From the NCBI GenBank assembly GCA_030537935.1, contig JAUNUY010000001.1:299920-363919 (forward strand): a stretch of DNA of 64,000 nucleotides. The letters run 5' to 3'. A model generated the notes under the pieces. The model made no database searches, was not told the DNA's origin, and was given only the letters and a program-made list of their open reading frames with translations. Positions 9,166 through 18,404 of the stretch are shown here, in pieces. The position numbers and the translations under genes are program-made. This DNA is from Eubacteriales bacterium (GTDB lineage Bacteria > Bacillota > Clostridia > Lachnospirales > Lachnospiraceae). The stretch's first letter is position 1, and every line of letters begins with the position of its first letter.

Positions 9166-10161
9166 ATGCATAATATTACACTTATTCCGGGCGACGGTAT
9201 CGGCCCGGAAATTTCAACGGCAACGCAGAAGATTTTGGCAGCGGCCGGCGTAGCCATTCAGTGGGACGTCGTCAACGCGGGGGAAAAAGTTTATGAAGAA
9301 ACGGGCGCTTTGATTCCGGATTCGGTCTATGAAAGTATCGAACGGAACAAAATCGTCTTAAAGGGACCCATTACAACCCCCATCGGTTCCGGTTTTCGGA
9401 GCCTGAACGTAGCGCTGCGTAAAAAATATGAACTCTATGCCAATGTACGACCGGCTTTATCCATCGGTGATATCGAAACCCGTTTCGATGACATCGATAT
9501 TACCATCTTCCGTGAAAATACGGAAGATCTGTATGCCGGTATCGAGGAAAAAATCAGCGATGACGAAATGCATTCCATCAAGGTCATTACACGGGGGGCC
9601 AGTGCGCGAATTGCGCGAGCGGCATTCGAATATGCCGTAAAGACGAAAAAGTCCTCCGTCACCGTCGTGACAAAAGCAAATATCATGAAATTGACAGACG
9701 GTCTCTTTCTGGACGTGGCCCGTGAAGTCGCACGTGACTATCCGCAGATTCGTCTGGATGAAGTGCTCGTGGACAATATGTGCATGCAATTGGTCATCAA
9801 TCCCGACCGTTATGAAATCATTTTAACGGAGAACTTATACGGTGACATTCTATCCGACCTGTGTGCCGGCTTGATTGGCGGTTTGGGTCTCATTCCGGGT
9901 GCCAACCTGGGCGAGGACATCGCCATCTTTGAAGCGGTTCACGGTTCCGCCCCCGACATCGCCGGCAAGAATCTGGCCAATCCGACGGCATTGACGCTCA
10001 GCGCCTGCCTGATGCTGGATCATATCGGTGAGGGCGATGCCGCAGGCAGAATTCGCAAAGCACTGGATAAGACTTTGTCGGATAAGGAGAATTTTACCGC
10101 AGATTTAGGAGGAAATAAATCGACGGCCGAATTTACGGAGGCCGTCATCAGTAACCTGTAA
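9166..10161 (+). CDS. Isocitrate dehydrogenase, NAD-dependent type
   Basis: A 331-residue member of the isocitrate/isopropylmalate dehydrogenase family. Seen motifs: [11 protein letters not shown] at the start, [33 protein letters not shown] (isocitrate-type, not isopropylmalate-type), and [15 protein letters not shown]. The Asp in APDIAG is typical of NAD rather than NADP use in this family. It converts isocitrate to 2-oxoglutarate and CO2. It is 11 bases after aconitase and 10 before citrate synthase, so the three steps from acetyl-CoA plus oxaloacetate to 2-oxoglutarate are co-transcribed. Coenzyme preference is inferred. Confidence 0.9.
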   Translation: MHNITLIPGDGIGPEISTATQKILAAAGVAIQWDVVNAGEKVYEETGALIPDSVYESIERNKIVLKGPITTPIGSGFRSLNVALRKKYELYANVRPALSIGDIETRFDDIDITIFRENTEDLYAGIEEKISDDEMHSIKVITRGASARIARAAFEYAVKTKKSSVTVVTKANIMKLTDGLFLDVAREVARDYPQIRLDEVLVDNMCMQLVINPDRYEIILTENLYGDILSDLCAGLIGGLGLIPGANLGEDIAIFEAVHGSAPDIAGKNLANPTALTLSACLMLDHIGEGDAAGRIRKALDKTLSDKENFTADLGGNKSTAEFTEAVISNL

Positions 10162-10171
10162 AGGAGGTTCT

Positions 10172-11545
10172 ATGTTCATACACCAAACAAAAGAACAGTT
10201 GGAAGCTCAATTGAGACAGGCAAAACGGACCGAAGGTGAAATACACTATCTGGAAGGATTATATGAAAAGAACTGCCGGATTGATCCGGAAGATTTTAAA
10301 CGATACGATATCAAGCGCGGTTTAAGAAATGCGAACGGTACGGGTGTTGCCGTAGGACTGACCAAAGTGGCCGCCGTATACGGCTATCGCGTCGAGGGTG
10401 ATAAAAAGCTGCCGACAACAGGCAGTCTGACCTACCGCGGATACGATTTACAAGATTTAATCGAGGGATATATTGACAATGACCGATTCGGCTTTGAAGA
10501 AGTCACTTATCTCCTGCTCTTCGGCAAGATGCCGACGGAACGGGAATTAAAGGACTTCAACTACCTCGTGGATAATTTTCGTGATTTTGATACGTTCCCG
10601 GGTGATGAACTTTTCTTCCGTTTGCCCAGCTCCAACATCATGAATAAGATTCAACGAGTCATCTTGTCCATGTATACATTCGATGAAAACCCGGATGACA
10701 TATCCATACCGAATGTCATCCGACAGGAAATCGACATCATCGCAAAAATGCCGCTCATTATTTCTTATGCATATATTGCATACCAATACCACTATAACAA
10801 CAAGTCGCTCATCGTTCATCGACCGCAACCCGGTCTGTCAACCGCACAGAATATCTTACATTTAATCCGAGATGACAGCCGGTATACGGACTTGGAAGCG
10901 AAGGTCCTTGACCTCGTCCTGATTGTACAGGCGGAGCACGGCGGCGGTAACAATTCCACCTTTGCGACCCACGTCGTCTCGTCAACAGGTACGGACACCT
11001 ACTCTGCACTTGCCACGGCAGTCGGTTCTTTGAAAGGACCTAAGCACGGTGGCGCAAATGAAAAGGTGGCACGCATGGTCGACTATATCCGAAAAGAAAT
11101 CGGCAATTTGGATGATTTGGATGCGCTTGAGGACATTTTGTGGCGCATGATGAATAAAGAAGCCTTCGACAAGAGCGGCCTCATCTACGGGATGGGTCAT
11201 GCCATCTATACGGAAACCGATCCCCGTGCCGAATTGTTGAAAACACGCGGCTACGAATTGGCTCTCCAGAACGGTCATGAAGCGGACTTCCGTTTTGTCA
11301 TGAATATCGAAAAAATCTCAAAAAAACTATTCAAACGTAAATACGGTGAGGATGCCGTCATCTGTGCAAATGTGGACCTCTATACGGGGTTGATTTACCA
11401 GATTCTGCGAATTCCCGCCATCCTCTATACACCGCTTTTTGCCCTGGCACGAATGTCCGGTTGGTCGGCACACCGTCTGGAGCAAATCAGTGATGAGAAA
11501 ATTTTACGTCCGGCCTATGTCACCATTCCGCAAGATAAACAATAG
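10172..11545 (+). CDS. Citrate synthase (clostridial type with N-terminal extension)
   Basis: A 457-residue citrate synthase that condenses oxaloacetate and acetyl-CoA. The catalytic set is visible: His in EHGGGNNSTFATH, His in GPKHGGANEKV and Asp in TETDPRAEL. An N-terminal extension of about 70 residues before the core is usual for clostridial enzymes. AAGGAGG lies close upstream of the ATG. It is last in the acn-icd-cit operon and is followed by a strong terminator. No 2-oxoglutarate dehydrogenase is near, so the operon probably makes 2-oxoglutarate for glutamate rather than running a full cycle. Confidence 0.94.
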   Translation: MFIHQTKEQLEAQLRQAKRTEGEIHYLEGLYEKNCRIDPEDFKRYDIKRGLRNANGTGVAVGLTKVAAVYGYRVEGDKKLPTTGSLTYRGYDLQDLIEGYIDNDRFGFEEVTYLLLFGKMPTERELKDFNYLVDNFRDFDTFPGDELFFRLPSSNIMNKIQRVILSMYTFDENPDDISIPNVIRQEIDIIAKMPLIISYAYIAYQYHYNNKSLIVHRPQPGLSTAQNILHLIRDDSRYTDLEAKVLDLVLIVQAEHGGGNNSTFATHVVSSTGTDTYSALATAVGSLKGPKHGGANEKVARMVDYIRKEIGNLDDLDALEDILWRMMNKEAFDKSGLIYGMGHAIYTETDPRAELLKTRGYELALQNGHEADFRFVMNIEKISKKLFKRKYGEDAVICANVDLYTGLIYQILRIPAILYTPLFALARMSGWSAHRLEQISDEKILRPAYVTIPQDKQ

Positions 11546-11554
11546 GCAATATGT

Positions 11555-11590
11555 AAAAAGACCCCCGGAGATTATCCCGGGGGTCTTTTT
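11555..11590. terminator. Bidirectional terminator after citrate synthase
   Basis: Fourteen-base arms (11555-11568 and 11577-11590) with an 8-base loop. The arms include A5 and T5 ends, so it works for citrate synthase on the plus strand and for the convergent hydrolase gene on the minus strand. Confidence 0.92.
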
Positions 11591-11615
11591 ATGTTCTCAC
11601 TGATATGATTATCAA

Positions 11616-12533
11616 CTATGCATCTTGTGCAATGAAATCCGCCACACACATCATGAAATCTTCTCCGGCCGTGTCATGCAATACCTCGTGCCGGTTTCCG
11701 TCGTACAGCTTACAGGTGACATCCGTAACGCCCGCTTCCGCCAATCGACGTTTCACCCGCATAACGGCCGTACCGAAGAGACCGACGGGGTCATCCTTAC
11801 CGCCGACTATGAGAATCGGTAAGGTTTTCGGCACCCGTTGATACCACCCCGGACCGGATGTCCGTGCCGCCAGTTTGAACAGGTCACGAAGTGCATCATT
11901 ATTCAGATTAAAGGCACAGTACGGATCCTCTCCGTACGCCTTCGCCTCGGCCGGTATGCTGCTGACCCAGGCATAAGGTGTATCAAAACGACGGCTTTGA
12001 AGCCATGCCTTTAAGTTCAGTCCCTTCATCATCGTATTGATGACGGGAGAATCGGCGCCTTCTCCGGCAATCTCTCCGGTCCAGTAACCGATTGCATCAC
12101 CCAGTATGGCGAGACTGCGCATCTCACCGGTCCCACTGAGAATCAACCGATCCGCCGGATAACGGACGACGTAATCCTTGGCAATAAAAGACCCCATACT
12201 GTGTCCGAACAGGAAAAACGGTAATTGCGGAAACATCTGCTCCACGATACGGCTGAGTTGACGGACATCCTTGACCAAAATATTCGCCGCATCCGGTTGA
12301 CCGAAATTGCCGAATGCTTCTTTTTCCGTCTGCCCGTGACCCAGATGGTCATTACCGCATACTACATAGCCTTGATGTGTCAAGAAATTCATGAATGCTT
12401 CATATCGGCCGATATGCTCCGCCATTCCGTGTACGATTTGTACAATCCCCTTCGGCTTGCCCGACGGTACGCGTATTTCGGCATGAATATAATGCATGCC
12501 GTCTTGGGACAAATATTGTATTATTTTATTCAT
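11616..12533 (-). CDS. Alpha/beta hydrolase, monoacylglycerol lipase/lysophospholipase family
   Basis: A 305-residue serine hydrolase. The oxyanion region IVHGMAEHIGRYE is followed by the nucleophile elbow GHSMGS, the acid in GGKDDPVG and the catalytic His in GNRHEVLHD, the full triad of the Hydrolase_4 (lysophospholipase-like) group. No signal peptide, so it acts in the cytoplasm, probably on a lipid monoester. The longest ORF starts nine codons earlier, but the ATG at 12533 has GGAGGT five bases upstream. It is monocistronic. A weak promoter (TTGACT, 17 bases, TTCGAT) may lie at 12551-12579. Confidence 0.9.
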   Translation of the reverse strand: MNKIIQYLSQDGMHYIHAEIRVPSGKPKGIVQIVHGMAEHIGRYEAFMNFLTHQGYVVCGNDHLGHGQTEKEAFGNFGQPDAANILVKDVRQLSRIVEQMFPQLPFFLFGHSMGSFIAKDYVVRYPADRLILSGTGEMRSLAILGDAIGYWTGEIAGEGADSPVINTMMKGLNLKAWLQSRRFDTPYAWVSSIPAEAKAYGEDPYCAFNLNNDALRDLFKLAARTSGPGWYQRVPKTLPILIVGGKDDPVGLFGTAVMRVKRRLAEAGVTDVTCKLYDGNRHEVLHDTAGEDFMMCVADFIAQDA

Positions 12534-12714
12534 AGCACACCTCCGTATATATCGAAACACGGGGACATGAAAAAGTCAAGCGGAAAGGAAAATGCTTTTA
12601 CGTCCGCCCTTCATCCGTGCCACGATATCTTTTTCCCAAATTATCCGCATTTTCACTCTACAACGGCGTCTTGCGGCTTGCATTAACTATCAATGTCCTG
12701 TAAAATGGTAGTGA

Positions 12715-12720
12715 TATAAT
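12715..12720 (+). promoter_or_regulatory. Putative extended -10 promoter for the AI-2E-family gene
   Basis: A perfect TATAAT preceded by TG and one base lies 30 bases upstream of the translation start. No good -35 was found at 16-18 bases, as is usual for extended -10 promoters. Confidence 0.5.
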
Positions 12721-12750
12721 TTCCGTTTACAGGATGATTGGAGGCCGGTA

Positions 12751-14208
12751 TTGAAAATCAGGAAGCTGTTTAAGTTTGACCGTAAAAAGGTCAGTATCAT
12801 GCTCTACGTTATAGTCACTGTTATTCTCAGTGTGGCGGGCGTCCGACTCCTGTCTTTTTCGACGGATATCGTCAATACAATTGCAAATTTTTTCACCAAA
12901 ATCTATAATTGGGTACAGCCCGGTATTATCGGCATTATCATTGCCTATCTCCTGTTCCCGTTGGTGAATGTAATTTTCAAATGGTTGACGCGCATCCGCT
13001 TCGTGTCGGACAAAGTCGGTAAATTCTTCGCCATTTTGTTTGCCTATATCGGTATCGCCGCCTTGATCTTCGGCTTTTTTTACGCCATTTACATTTCCAT
13101 CGGCGGTCAAATATCTAATAATACGAACATCAAGCAGGTCATCGGCTTTATCTCCGACTTTGCCAGCAACCGATCCGTTGACGAAAACTCTACAAAAGTC
13201 ATCGCCCTGTTTCAGGACTCGGGCATTGCTTTGAGTGATCAACTGGCTCATAAGATTGCCGATGTCATCGTTATCTTCCGAGATGCGGTCTACAGTTTTA
13301 TCGCCGGTCTCGGTTCCGGTCTTATGGCCATCGGTGAAAGTCTTATCAGTGTCGGTTTGGGTATCATTTTGAGTATTTATCTGATTAAAGATGCGGATTA
13401 CTTCCTCGGTTTGGGTCGTCGATTTTACTATATCATCTTCGGCAATTCCAAACTCGGATACAACTTGAAAATCGCAGTTGCCGTATTCGACCGCACATTC
13501 AAGAAGTATATGAAGGGACAGTTGATGGAAGCCTTTTTCGTCGCCGTCCTCTCCATTACAACTTTATGGTTGCTCGGTATTAAATATGCCTTGCTCATCG
13601 GTATCGTCTCCGGTGTGACCAATATGATTCCCTATGTCGGTCCGTTGATGGGTACCATCCTGGCCGGTGTCATGGGTATTCTGGACGGTTCCGTCAGCTC
13701 CGCCATTATCGGTATTGTGGCCATGCAGGTTGTTCAGCAAATTGACAATAACATACTGGCTCCGAAAATCGTGGGCGGCATGGTCGGTCTCCATCCGGTA
13801 TTTACCATACTCGCCTTAATTATCGGCGGAAAGTACGGCGGTATAATCGGTATGATTTTAGCCGTACCCGTAGCGGCATCTCTAAAAATTCTTATTAAGT
13901 TGTGGTTTGAAAAAACCGGCAAGAATGAAGAATGGACCCTGTTCAGTTCCAACATGAAGAAGGATGAGGAACAGATTGAGCATGAAATAGATACGGAATT
14001 TTCGTCAAGAAAAAGAACGCACGAATCATCCTTCCGGCCGTTCCGGGACCTGTTCAATAAGGCAGGTGTCCACGTGGATAAGAAGGATGCCACATCAAAA
14101 ATGAATCCGGAAACGGCCGAGCCCGACACACGGGAGACCGTACCGCCGGAACCGGCATCCGAGGTGGCCGAAAAAGCCGTCGAAGATGCCGGCAAAACAA
14201 AGGAATAA
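12751..14208 (+). CDS. AI-2E family transporter (UPF0118)
   Basis: A 485-residue membrane protein with about eight hydrophobic segments and the family's C-terminal motifs (GVTNMIPYVGPLMG and LAPKIVGGMVGLHPVFTI). The last 110 residues are hydrophilic and rich in Glu, Lys and Pro, an extra cytoplasmic tail. Family members were first tied to autoinducer-2 export, but many are ion or proton antiporters, so the substrate is left open. The start is TTG, supported by TTGGAGG six bases upstream. It is followed 30 bases later by gpmA, probably on the same transcript. Confidence 0.88.
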   Translation: MKIRKLFKFDRKKVSIMLYVIVTVILSVAGVRLLSFSTDIVNTIANFFTKIYNWVQPGIIGIIIAYLLFPLVNVIFKWLTRIRFVSDKVGKFFAILFAYIGIAALIFGFFYAIYISIGGQISNNTNIKQVIGFISDFASNRSVDENSTKVIALFQDSGIALSDQLAHKIADVIVIFRDAVYSFIAGLGSGLMAIGESLISVGLGIILSIYLIKDADYFLGLGRRFYYIIFGNSKLGYNLKIAVAVFDRTFKKYMKGQLMEAFFVAVLSITTLWLLGIKYALLIGIVSGVTNMIPYVGPLMGTILAGVMGILDGSVSSAIIGIVAMQVVQQIDNNILAPKIVGGMVGLHPVFTILALIIGGKYGGIIGMILAVPVAASLKILIKLWFEKTGKNEEWTLFSSNMKKDEEQIEHEIDTEFSSRKRTHESSFRPFRDLFNKAGVHVDKKDATSKMNPETAEPDTRETVPPEPASEVAEKAVEDAGKTKE

Positions 14209-14238
14209 GCTATCATATATCATTAAAAGGAGGATTGT

Positions 14239-14925
14239 ATGCACTTAGTATTGATAAGACATGGTGAAAGCGAATGGAACCTGCAAAATCGTTTTACGGG
14301 TTGGACGGATGTCGACCTGTCGGAAAAAGGGGTTCGCGAGGCGCATGAAGCGGGCAAGGAATTGGCTGCGGAACGGTACGTTTTTGACATTGCCTACACT
14401 TCTTACCAAAAACGCGCCATCAAAACCTTGAACATTCTCTTGGAAGAAATGGACCAAATGTTTATCCCGGTTGTCAAATCCTGGCGTCTGAATGAGCGCC
14501 ATTACGGTGCACTGCAAGGTCTGAATAAGGCTGAAACGGCGCAAAAATACGGTGATGAACAGGTACACATCTGGCGACGCAGCTTTGATGTCTGCCCACC
14601 GGCATTGACGGCGGACGACGAGCGAAATCCGAAATTCGATCCGCGTTATAAGGCGCTCACGCCGGAGCAACTTCCGTTGACGGAAAGTTTGAAAATAACC
14701 ATTGACCGGGTTTTACCGTTCTGGACTTCTGATATTGCCGAGTCTATCCGGGCCGGTAAGGACGTCATCGTCGCGGCACACGGCAACAGTCTTCGCGCTC
14801 TTATCAAATATCTTTTGAAGATTTCCGATGAGGACATTTTGGGACTGAACCTACCGACGGGTAAACCGCTGAAATTTGAAATGGATGCCGACTTAAATAT
14901 CTTAAAGGCACCGGAACTCTTTTAA
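14239..14925 (+). CDS. gpmA: 2,3-bisphosphoglycerate-dependent phosphoglycerate mutase
   Basis: A 228-residue glycolytic enzyme that interconverts 3- and 2-phosphoglycerate. The phospho-His motif [10 protein letters not shown] is at residues 5-14, followed by [25 protein letters not shown] and the second catalytic His in [11 protein letters not shown]. Length and motifs fit the cofactor-dependent dPGM class. A strong AAAGGAGG precedes the ATG, and a perfect terminator follows the stop by two bases. Confidence 0.96.
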   Translation: MHLVLIRHGESEWNLQNRFTGWTDVDLSEKGVREAHEAGKELAAERYVFDIAYTSYQKRAIKTLNILLEEMDQMFIPVVKSWRLNERHYGALQGLNKAETAQKYGDEQVHIWRRSFDVCPPALTADDERNPKFDPRYKALTPEQLPLTESLKITIDRVLPFWTSDIAESIRAGKDVIVAAHGNSLRALIKYLLKISDEDILGLNLPTGKPLKFEMDADLNILKAPELF

Positions 14926-14927
14926 TG

Positions 14928-14965
14928 AAAAAGGGCATAATCTCATCAGAGATTATGCCCTTTTT
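14928..14965. terminator. Bidirectional terminator between gpmA and rho
   Basis: Perfect 17-base arms (14928-14944 and 14949-14965) around a 4-base loop, with A5 and T5 at the ends. It ends the gpmA unit on the plus strand and probably the def-to-rho operon on the minus strand. Confidence 0.92.
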
Positions 14966-15049
14966 CGGCTTCACTCATAAACGATGTTAGAGAAAACTGT
15001 TGACCTCATCAATAATATTGGAGTAAGTGTCATTGGGTGAAAGCACAGG

Positions 15050-16201
15050 TTACCACTTCGTATGCCGAATCAAATCCGCATTGTCATCACTTTGTTCAAA
15101 CAAACCGATAATCGTATCCGTCATCTCCACATTTCGTTCTCCGATACGACGTTTTACCGCATAAGCGAATTCCCGCTCCTTCTCATCAAGTAGCATTTCA
15201 TCCCGGCGGGTACCGGACTTCAGCAAACTCACGGCCGGAAAAATCCGACGCTGTGCCAAACCTCGATCCAACACAAGTTCCATATTCCCCGTACCCTTAA
15301 ATTCCTCAAAAATCATATCATCCATCTTGCTGCCCGTCTCAACGAGTGCCGTTGCCATGATGGTCATACTGCCACCCTCCCGCATACAACGGGCCGCACC
15401 GAAGAATTTTTTGGAAGGATACAGGGAAACGGGATCCAAACCGCCGGACAGGGTTCGTCCGCTGGGCGGCAGTTCCAGATTATATGCCCGTGCCAAACGC
15501 GTCAGACTGTCCAATAACACGATGACGTCCTTTCCGCTCTCGACAAGTCGCTTTCCCCGCTCCAGTACCATCTCCGCCACACGACAATGTCGTTCCGGTG
15601 CTTCGTCAAATGTCGAATAAATGACTTCGACATTCTCTCCCGTAATGGCTTCCTTAATATCCGTAACCTCCTCCGGTCTCTCATCTATCAACAGGATGAT
15701 AAGATAGGCGGAAGGATAGTCCTTTGCAATAGCGGACGCCATGTCCTTCAATATGGTCGTCTTCCCCGCCTTGGGCGGTGCAACAATCAAGCCGCGTTGG
15801 CCGAATCCAATCGGTGCAAATAAATCAATCATCCTGTTACAGATGCTTTCTCCGTTTCCACTGAGGATAATACGCTCATGGGGAAAAATCGGTGTCAACC
15901 GTTCGAATCGGACGCGATGGATATTGTCCTCCGGTTTTTCATCATTAATGGCCTCAACAAAAAGCAGCGCGTTAAAACGTTCCGTCCCCTGCTTCTTCCT
16001 GCAACGCCCCGTAATGACATCTCCCGTTTTCATGCGGAAGCGTCGTATCTGAGACGGTGAAACATATACGTCGTCTTCACTCTTTAAATAATTATCCGGA
16101 CGTAAAAAACCATAACCGTCTCCCATCACTTCCAGTATACCGCTGACGGTTCCGGCCTCATCATAGTCCACCGTTGTTTTCTTATACCCGTCCATCGTCA
16201 T
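15050..16201 (-). CDS. rho: Transcription termination factor Rho (short form)
   Basis: About 383 residues. The cold-shock-like RNA-binding domain begins almost at once (GILEVMGDGYGFLRP from about residue 18) and is followed by the ATPase core: Walker A in APPKAGKTT, Walker B in VIVLLDSLTRLARAYN, and the Q- and R-loop region SGGLDPVSLYP. The helical Rho_N domain that precedes the cold-shock domain in most Rho proteins is absent. In-frame start options are GTG 16204, ATG 16201 and ATG 16195, all within the end of thiN. It is the last gene of the operon that begins at def. Confidence 0.93.
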   Translation of the reverse strand: MTMDGYKKTTVDYDEAGTVSGILEVMGDGYGFLRPDNYLKSEDDVYVSPSQIRRFRMKTGDVITGRCRKKQGTERFNALLFVEAINDEKPEDNIHRVRFERLTPIFPHERIILSGNGESICNRMIDLFAPIGFGQRGLIVAPPKAGKTTILKDMASAIAKDYPSAYLIILLIDERPEEVTDIKEAITGENVEVIYSTFDEAPERHCRVAEMVLERGKRLVESGKDVIVLLDSLTRLARAYNLELPPSGRTLSGGLDPVSLYPSKKFFGAARCMREGGSMTIMATALVETGSKMDDMIFEEFKGTGNMELVLDRGLAQRRIFPAVSLLKSGTRRDEMLLDEKEREFAYAVKRRIGERNVEMTDTIIGLFEQSDDNADLIRHTKW

Positions 16202-16826
16202 CACTTTCTATAAGCGTGAGAATACCCGAAGTAAAGGCAATATACCCCTTATGTGCAACAATCTCATTGCTGATACCGACGGTTTTTCCACGATGTAAAT
16301 CCTCACAATCCAAGCTGTATTTGAACCCTCTGAGCCGGACGTTGCGAACCGTATCCGTATAGGGCAACAGCGAGATGTATCGACTGCGCTTGGGTATCAA
16401 ACACGGCATATCGATGAGGCGAATCCGATTACATCGATCCATCATGACACAGGGCACGCCGGCGTCCAATGCAATTCGTAAGGCCTCGATATTGCCCAGA
16501 AAATGATCCAAACGACCGCCCGTCGCCCCGAGCACGGTTATTTCATCCGCACCTTCTTCTATGGCCTGGCCAATGGCCAATGCCGTATCCGTATCATCCT
16601 TTTCAGGTTCAAAGCGCAAAATGCGCACATCTTCCGGCAAAAGCTCCGTATTCTCGCGCGTGGAATCCATGTCCCCGATTAAGATATCCGGTACAAGTGC
16701 GGCTTCCTGCAATTTATCCAGTCCGCTGTCAACAGCCATCAAGACATCCGCCCTTGCCGCCTCCGCCGTCAATATATCGATGTCCACGGTGCTGCCGCAG
16801 ACCAGTAAGAACTTCTTTTTACTCAT
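16182..16826 (-). CDS. thiN: Thiamine pyrophosphokinase
   Basis: A 214-residue enzyme that transfers pyrophosphate from ATP to thiamine. Family motifs are PDILIGDMDS, KDDTDTALAI and GATGGRLDHFLGN, with a C-terminal beta domain. The longest ORF extends 56 codons further into rpe; the ATG at 16826, overlapping the rpe stop by eight bases, gives the normal length. The order rsgA-rpe-thiN is widely conserved in Bacillota. Thiamine itself is probably salvaged, since no synthesis genes are here. Confidence 0.94.
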   Translation of the reverse strand: MSKKKFLLVCGSTVDIDILTAEAARADVLMAVDSGLDKLQEAALVPDILIGDMDSTRENTELLPEDVRILRFEPEKDDTDTALAIGQAIEEGADEITVLGATGGRLDHFLGNIEALRIALDAGVPCVMMDRCNRIRLIDMPCLIPKRSRYISLLPYTDTVRNVRLRGFKYSLDCEDLHRGKTVGISNEIVAHKGYIAFTSGILTLIESDDDGRV

Positions 16827-17517
16827 ATCTTGCCAACCGTTCGTTAAAGGCTTTTGCCTGACCGTAAGTATCTTTTCCGAAAACCGCCGACCCGGCGACG
16901 ATGATATTCGCTCCGGCATCAAGGACCTCATCCAGGTTATCCAGCTTGACGCCCCCGTCCACTTCAATATCCGTATCGAGCCCCCGCTCGACAATTATCC
17001 GGCGTAAAGCACGAATTTTTTCCGTCACATAGGGAATATATTTCTGCCCCCCGAACCCGGGATTGACACTCATGAGGAGCACCATATCCAAGCTCGGTAA
17101 GACATACTCCAGCGTTTGTAACGGCGTTGCGGGATTCAACGTACACCCCACCTTCAATCCCGCCTGTTTAATTTGCTGAACCGTTCGATCCAGGTGAACC
17201 ACCGACTCGGGATGAATCGTTATCAAATCGGCTCCGGCGTCCGCAAAATCTTGGATAAAACGCCCCGGCTCCCGGATCATCAGATGTACATCGAAAATCA
17301 TATCCGTATACTTCCGAATACTCTTCATCACAGGCATCCCGAAGGATATGGACGGAACGTACAGACCGTCCATCACGTCAATGTGAAGATACTTGCATCC
17401 GGCTCGCTCCACCGCCTCGATTTCCTCCGCCAACCGACCGAAATCCGCCGCCAGCAAGGAAGGGGACAGATAGCGGGCACGGACATCGTTCGCCCCGTTA
17501 CTTCCTAATTCATTCAT
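16819..17517 (-). CDS. rpe: Ribulose-phosphate 3-epimerase
   Basis: A 232-residue TIM-barrel enzyme of the pentose phosphate pathway (ribulose-5-P to xylulose-5-P). Motifs: LSPSLLAADF, HIDVMDGLYVP, FDVHLMI, MSVNPGFGGQ and IEVDGGV, which carry the metal and catalytic residues. The ATG overlaps the rsgA stop as ATGA. The first dozen residues before LSPSLLAADF are an extra, poorly conserved lead. Confidence 0.96.
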   Translation of the reverse strand: MNELGSNGANDVRARYLSPSLLAADFGRLAEEIEAVERAGCKYLHIDVMDGLYVPSISFGMPVMKSIRKYTDMIFDVHLMIREPGRFIQDFADAGADLITIHPESVVHLDRTVQQIKQAGLKVGCTLNPATPLQTLEYVLPSLDMVLLMSVNPGFGGQKYIPYVTEKIRALRRIIVERGLDTDIEVDGGVKLDNLDEVLDAGANIIVAGSAVFGKDTYGQAKAFNERLARYE

Positions 17518-18404
17518 CGCTTCTGCCTTCCTTTCAATTCTTCAAATAATCGCTGATACTGTTCATAGCGTCGCTTCTCAATCCGACCCGCCTCAACCGC
17601 ATCCCGAACGGCACAAGACGGCTCATGACGGTGCGTGCACATGTTGAACTTGCACTCGTGCCGATAGGCTGAAAACTCGGGGTAGTAAAATCCGAGATCC
17701 TCCGCCGCCAACGCCGCCGTCGGCACATGACCATAACCCGGCGTATCCGCCACATAGGCATCCGGCGCATACAGAAACAACTCGGAATGCCGTGTTGTAT
17801 GTCGACCGCGACCGATTTTTTTACTAATTCCCCCGGTAAGCATCTTTCGCTCACCGAGCAGATAATTCATTATAGCGGATTTACCGACCCCCGACGGACC
17901 GGCCAGCACGGACAGGCCCCCGGTCATGCTCGCAGCCAGACGCGCCATCCCCTCTCCGGTACGCGCGGAAATAAAATACAAATCAATCTCCGCATCCCGG
18001 TATATTCGTTTTAATTCATCCGTAACCGCTTGTACCGATTCATCACATTTATTGAATACAAGAGCCGTTTCAATCCCCGCAACTTCATAGTATACGAGCA
18101 TCTTATCCAAATTCATTGTATCCGCCGCCGGCCGACTCAATGCCGAGACCAAAAACAGGCGGTCGATATTGCTCATCTCCGGTCGGATGATTTTATTTTT
18201 TCTCAAATGAAGGTGGACAATATTGCCCACCTTCGAATCTGCATCTATAACATCCACATCTACGATGTCGCCGACCAAAATCTTGACCTTTTCGTTCTTG
18301 AATTTGCCCCGCGCCTTACACTCGTAGACCGTATCTGCGACTGCCACGTAGTAGAAACCGCCAATACCTTTGATTACTCTGCCCGTCACCACATTATCGT
18401 TCAT
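17514..18404 (-). CDS. rsgA: Ribosome small subunit-dependent GTPase A
   Basis: A 296-residue circularly permuted GTPase that acts late in 30S subunit assembly. An OB-fold domain (about 1-65) precedes the GTPase domain with NKCD (G4), SART (G5), GPSGVGKS (G1) and DTPG (G3) in permuted order. The C-terminal zinc knuckle is CKFNMCTHRHEPSC. The ATG at 18404 forms a TGATG overlap with the prkC stop; a TTG one codon earlier is less likely. Confidence 0.96.
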   Translation of the reverse strand: MNDNVVTGRVIKGIGGFYYVAVADTVYECKARGKFKNEKVKILVGDIVDVDVIDADSKVGNIVHLHLRKNKIIRPEMSNIDRLFLVSALSRPAADTMNLDKMLVYYEVAGIETALVFNKCDESVQAVTDELKRIYRDAEIDLYFISARTGEGMARLAASMTGGLSVLAGPSGVGKSAIMNYLLGERKMLTGGISKKIGRGRHTTRHSELFLYAPDAYVADTPGYGHVPTAALAAEDLGFYYPEFSAYRHECKFNMCTHRHEPSCAVRDAVEAGRIEKRRYEQYQRLFEELKGRQKR

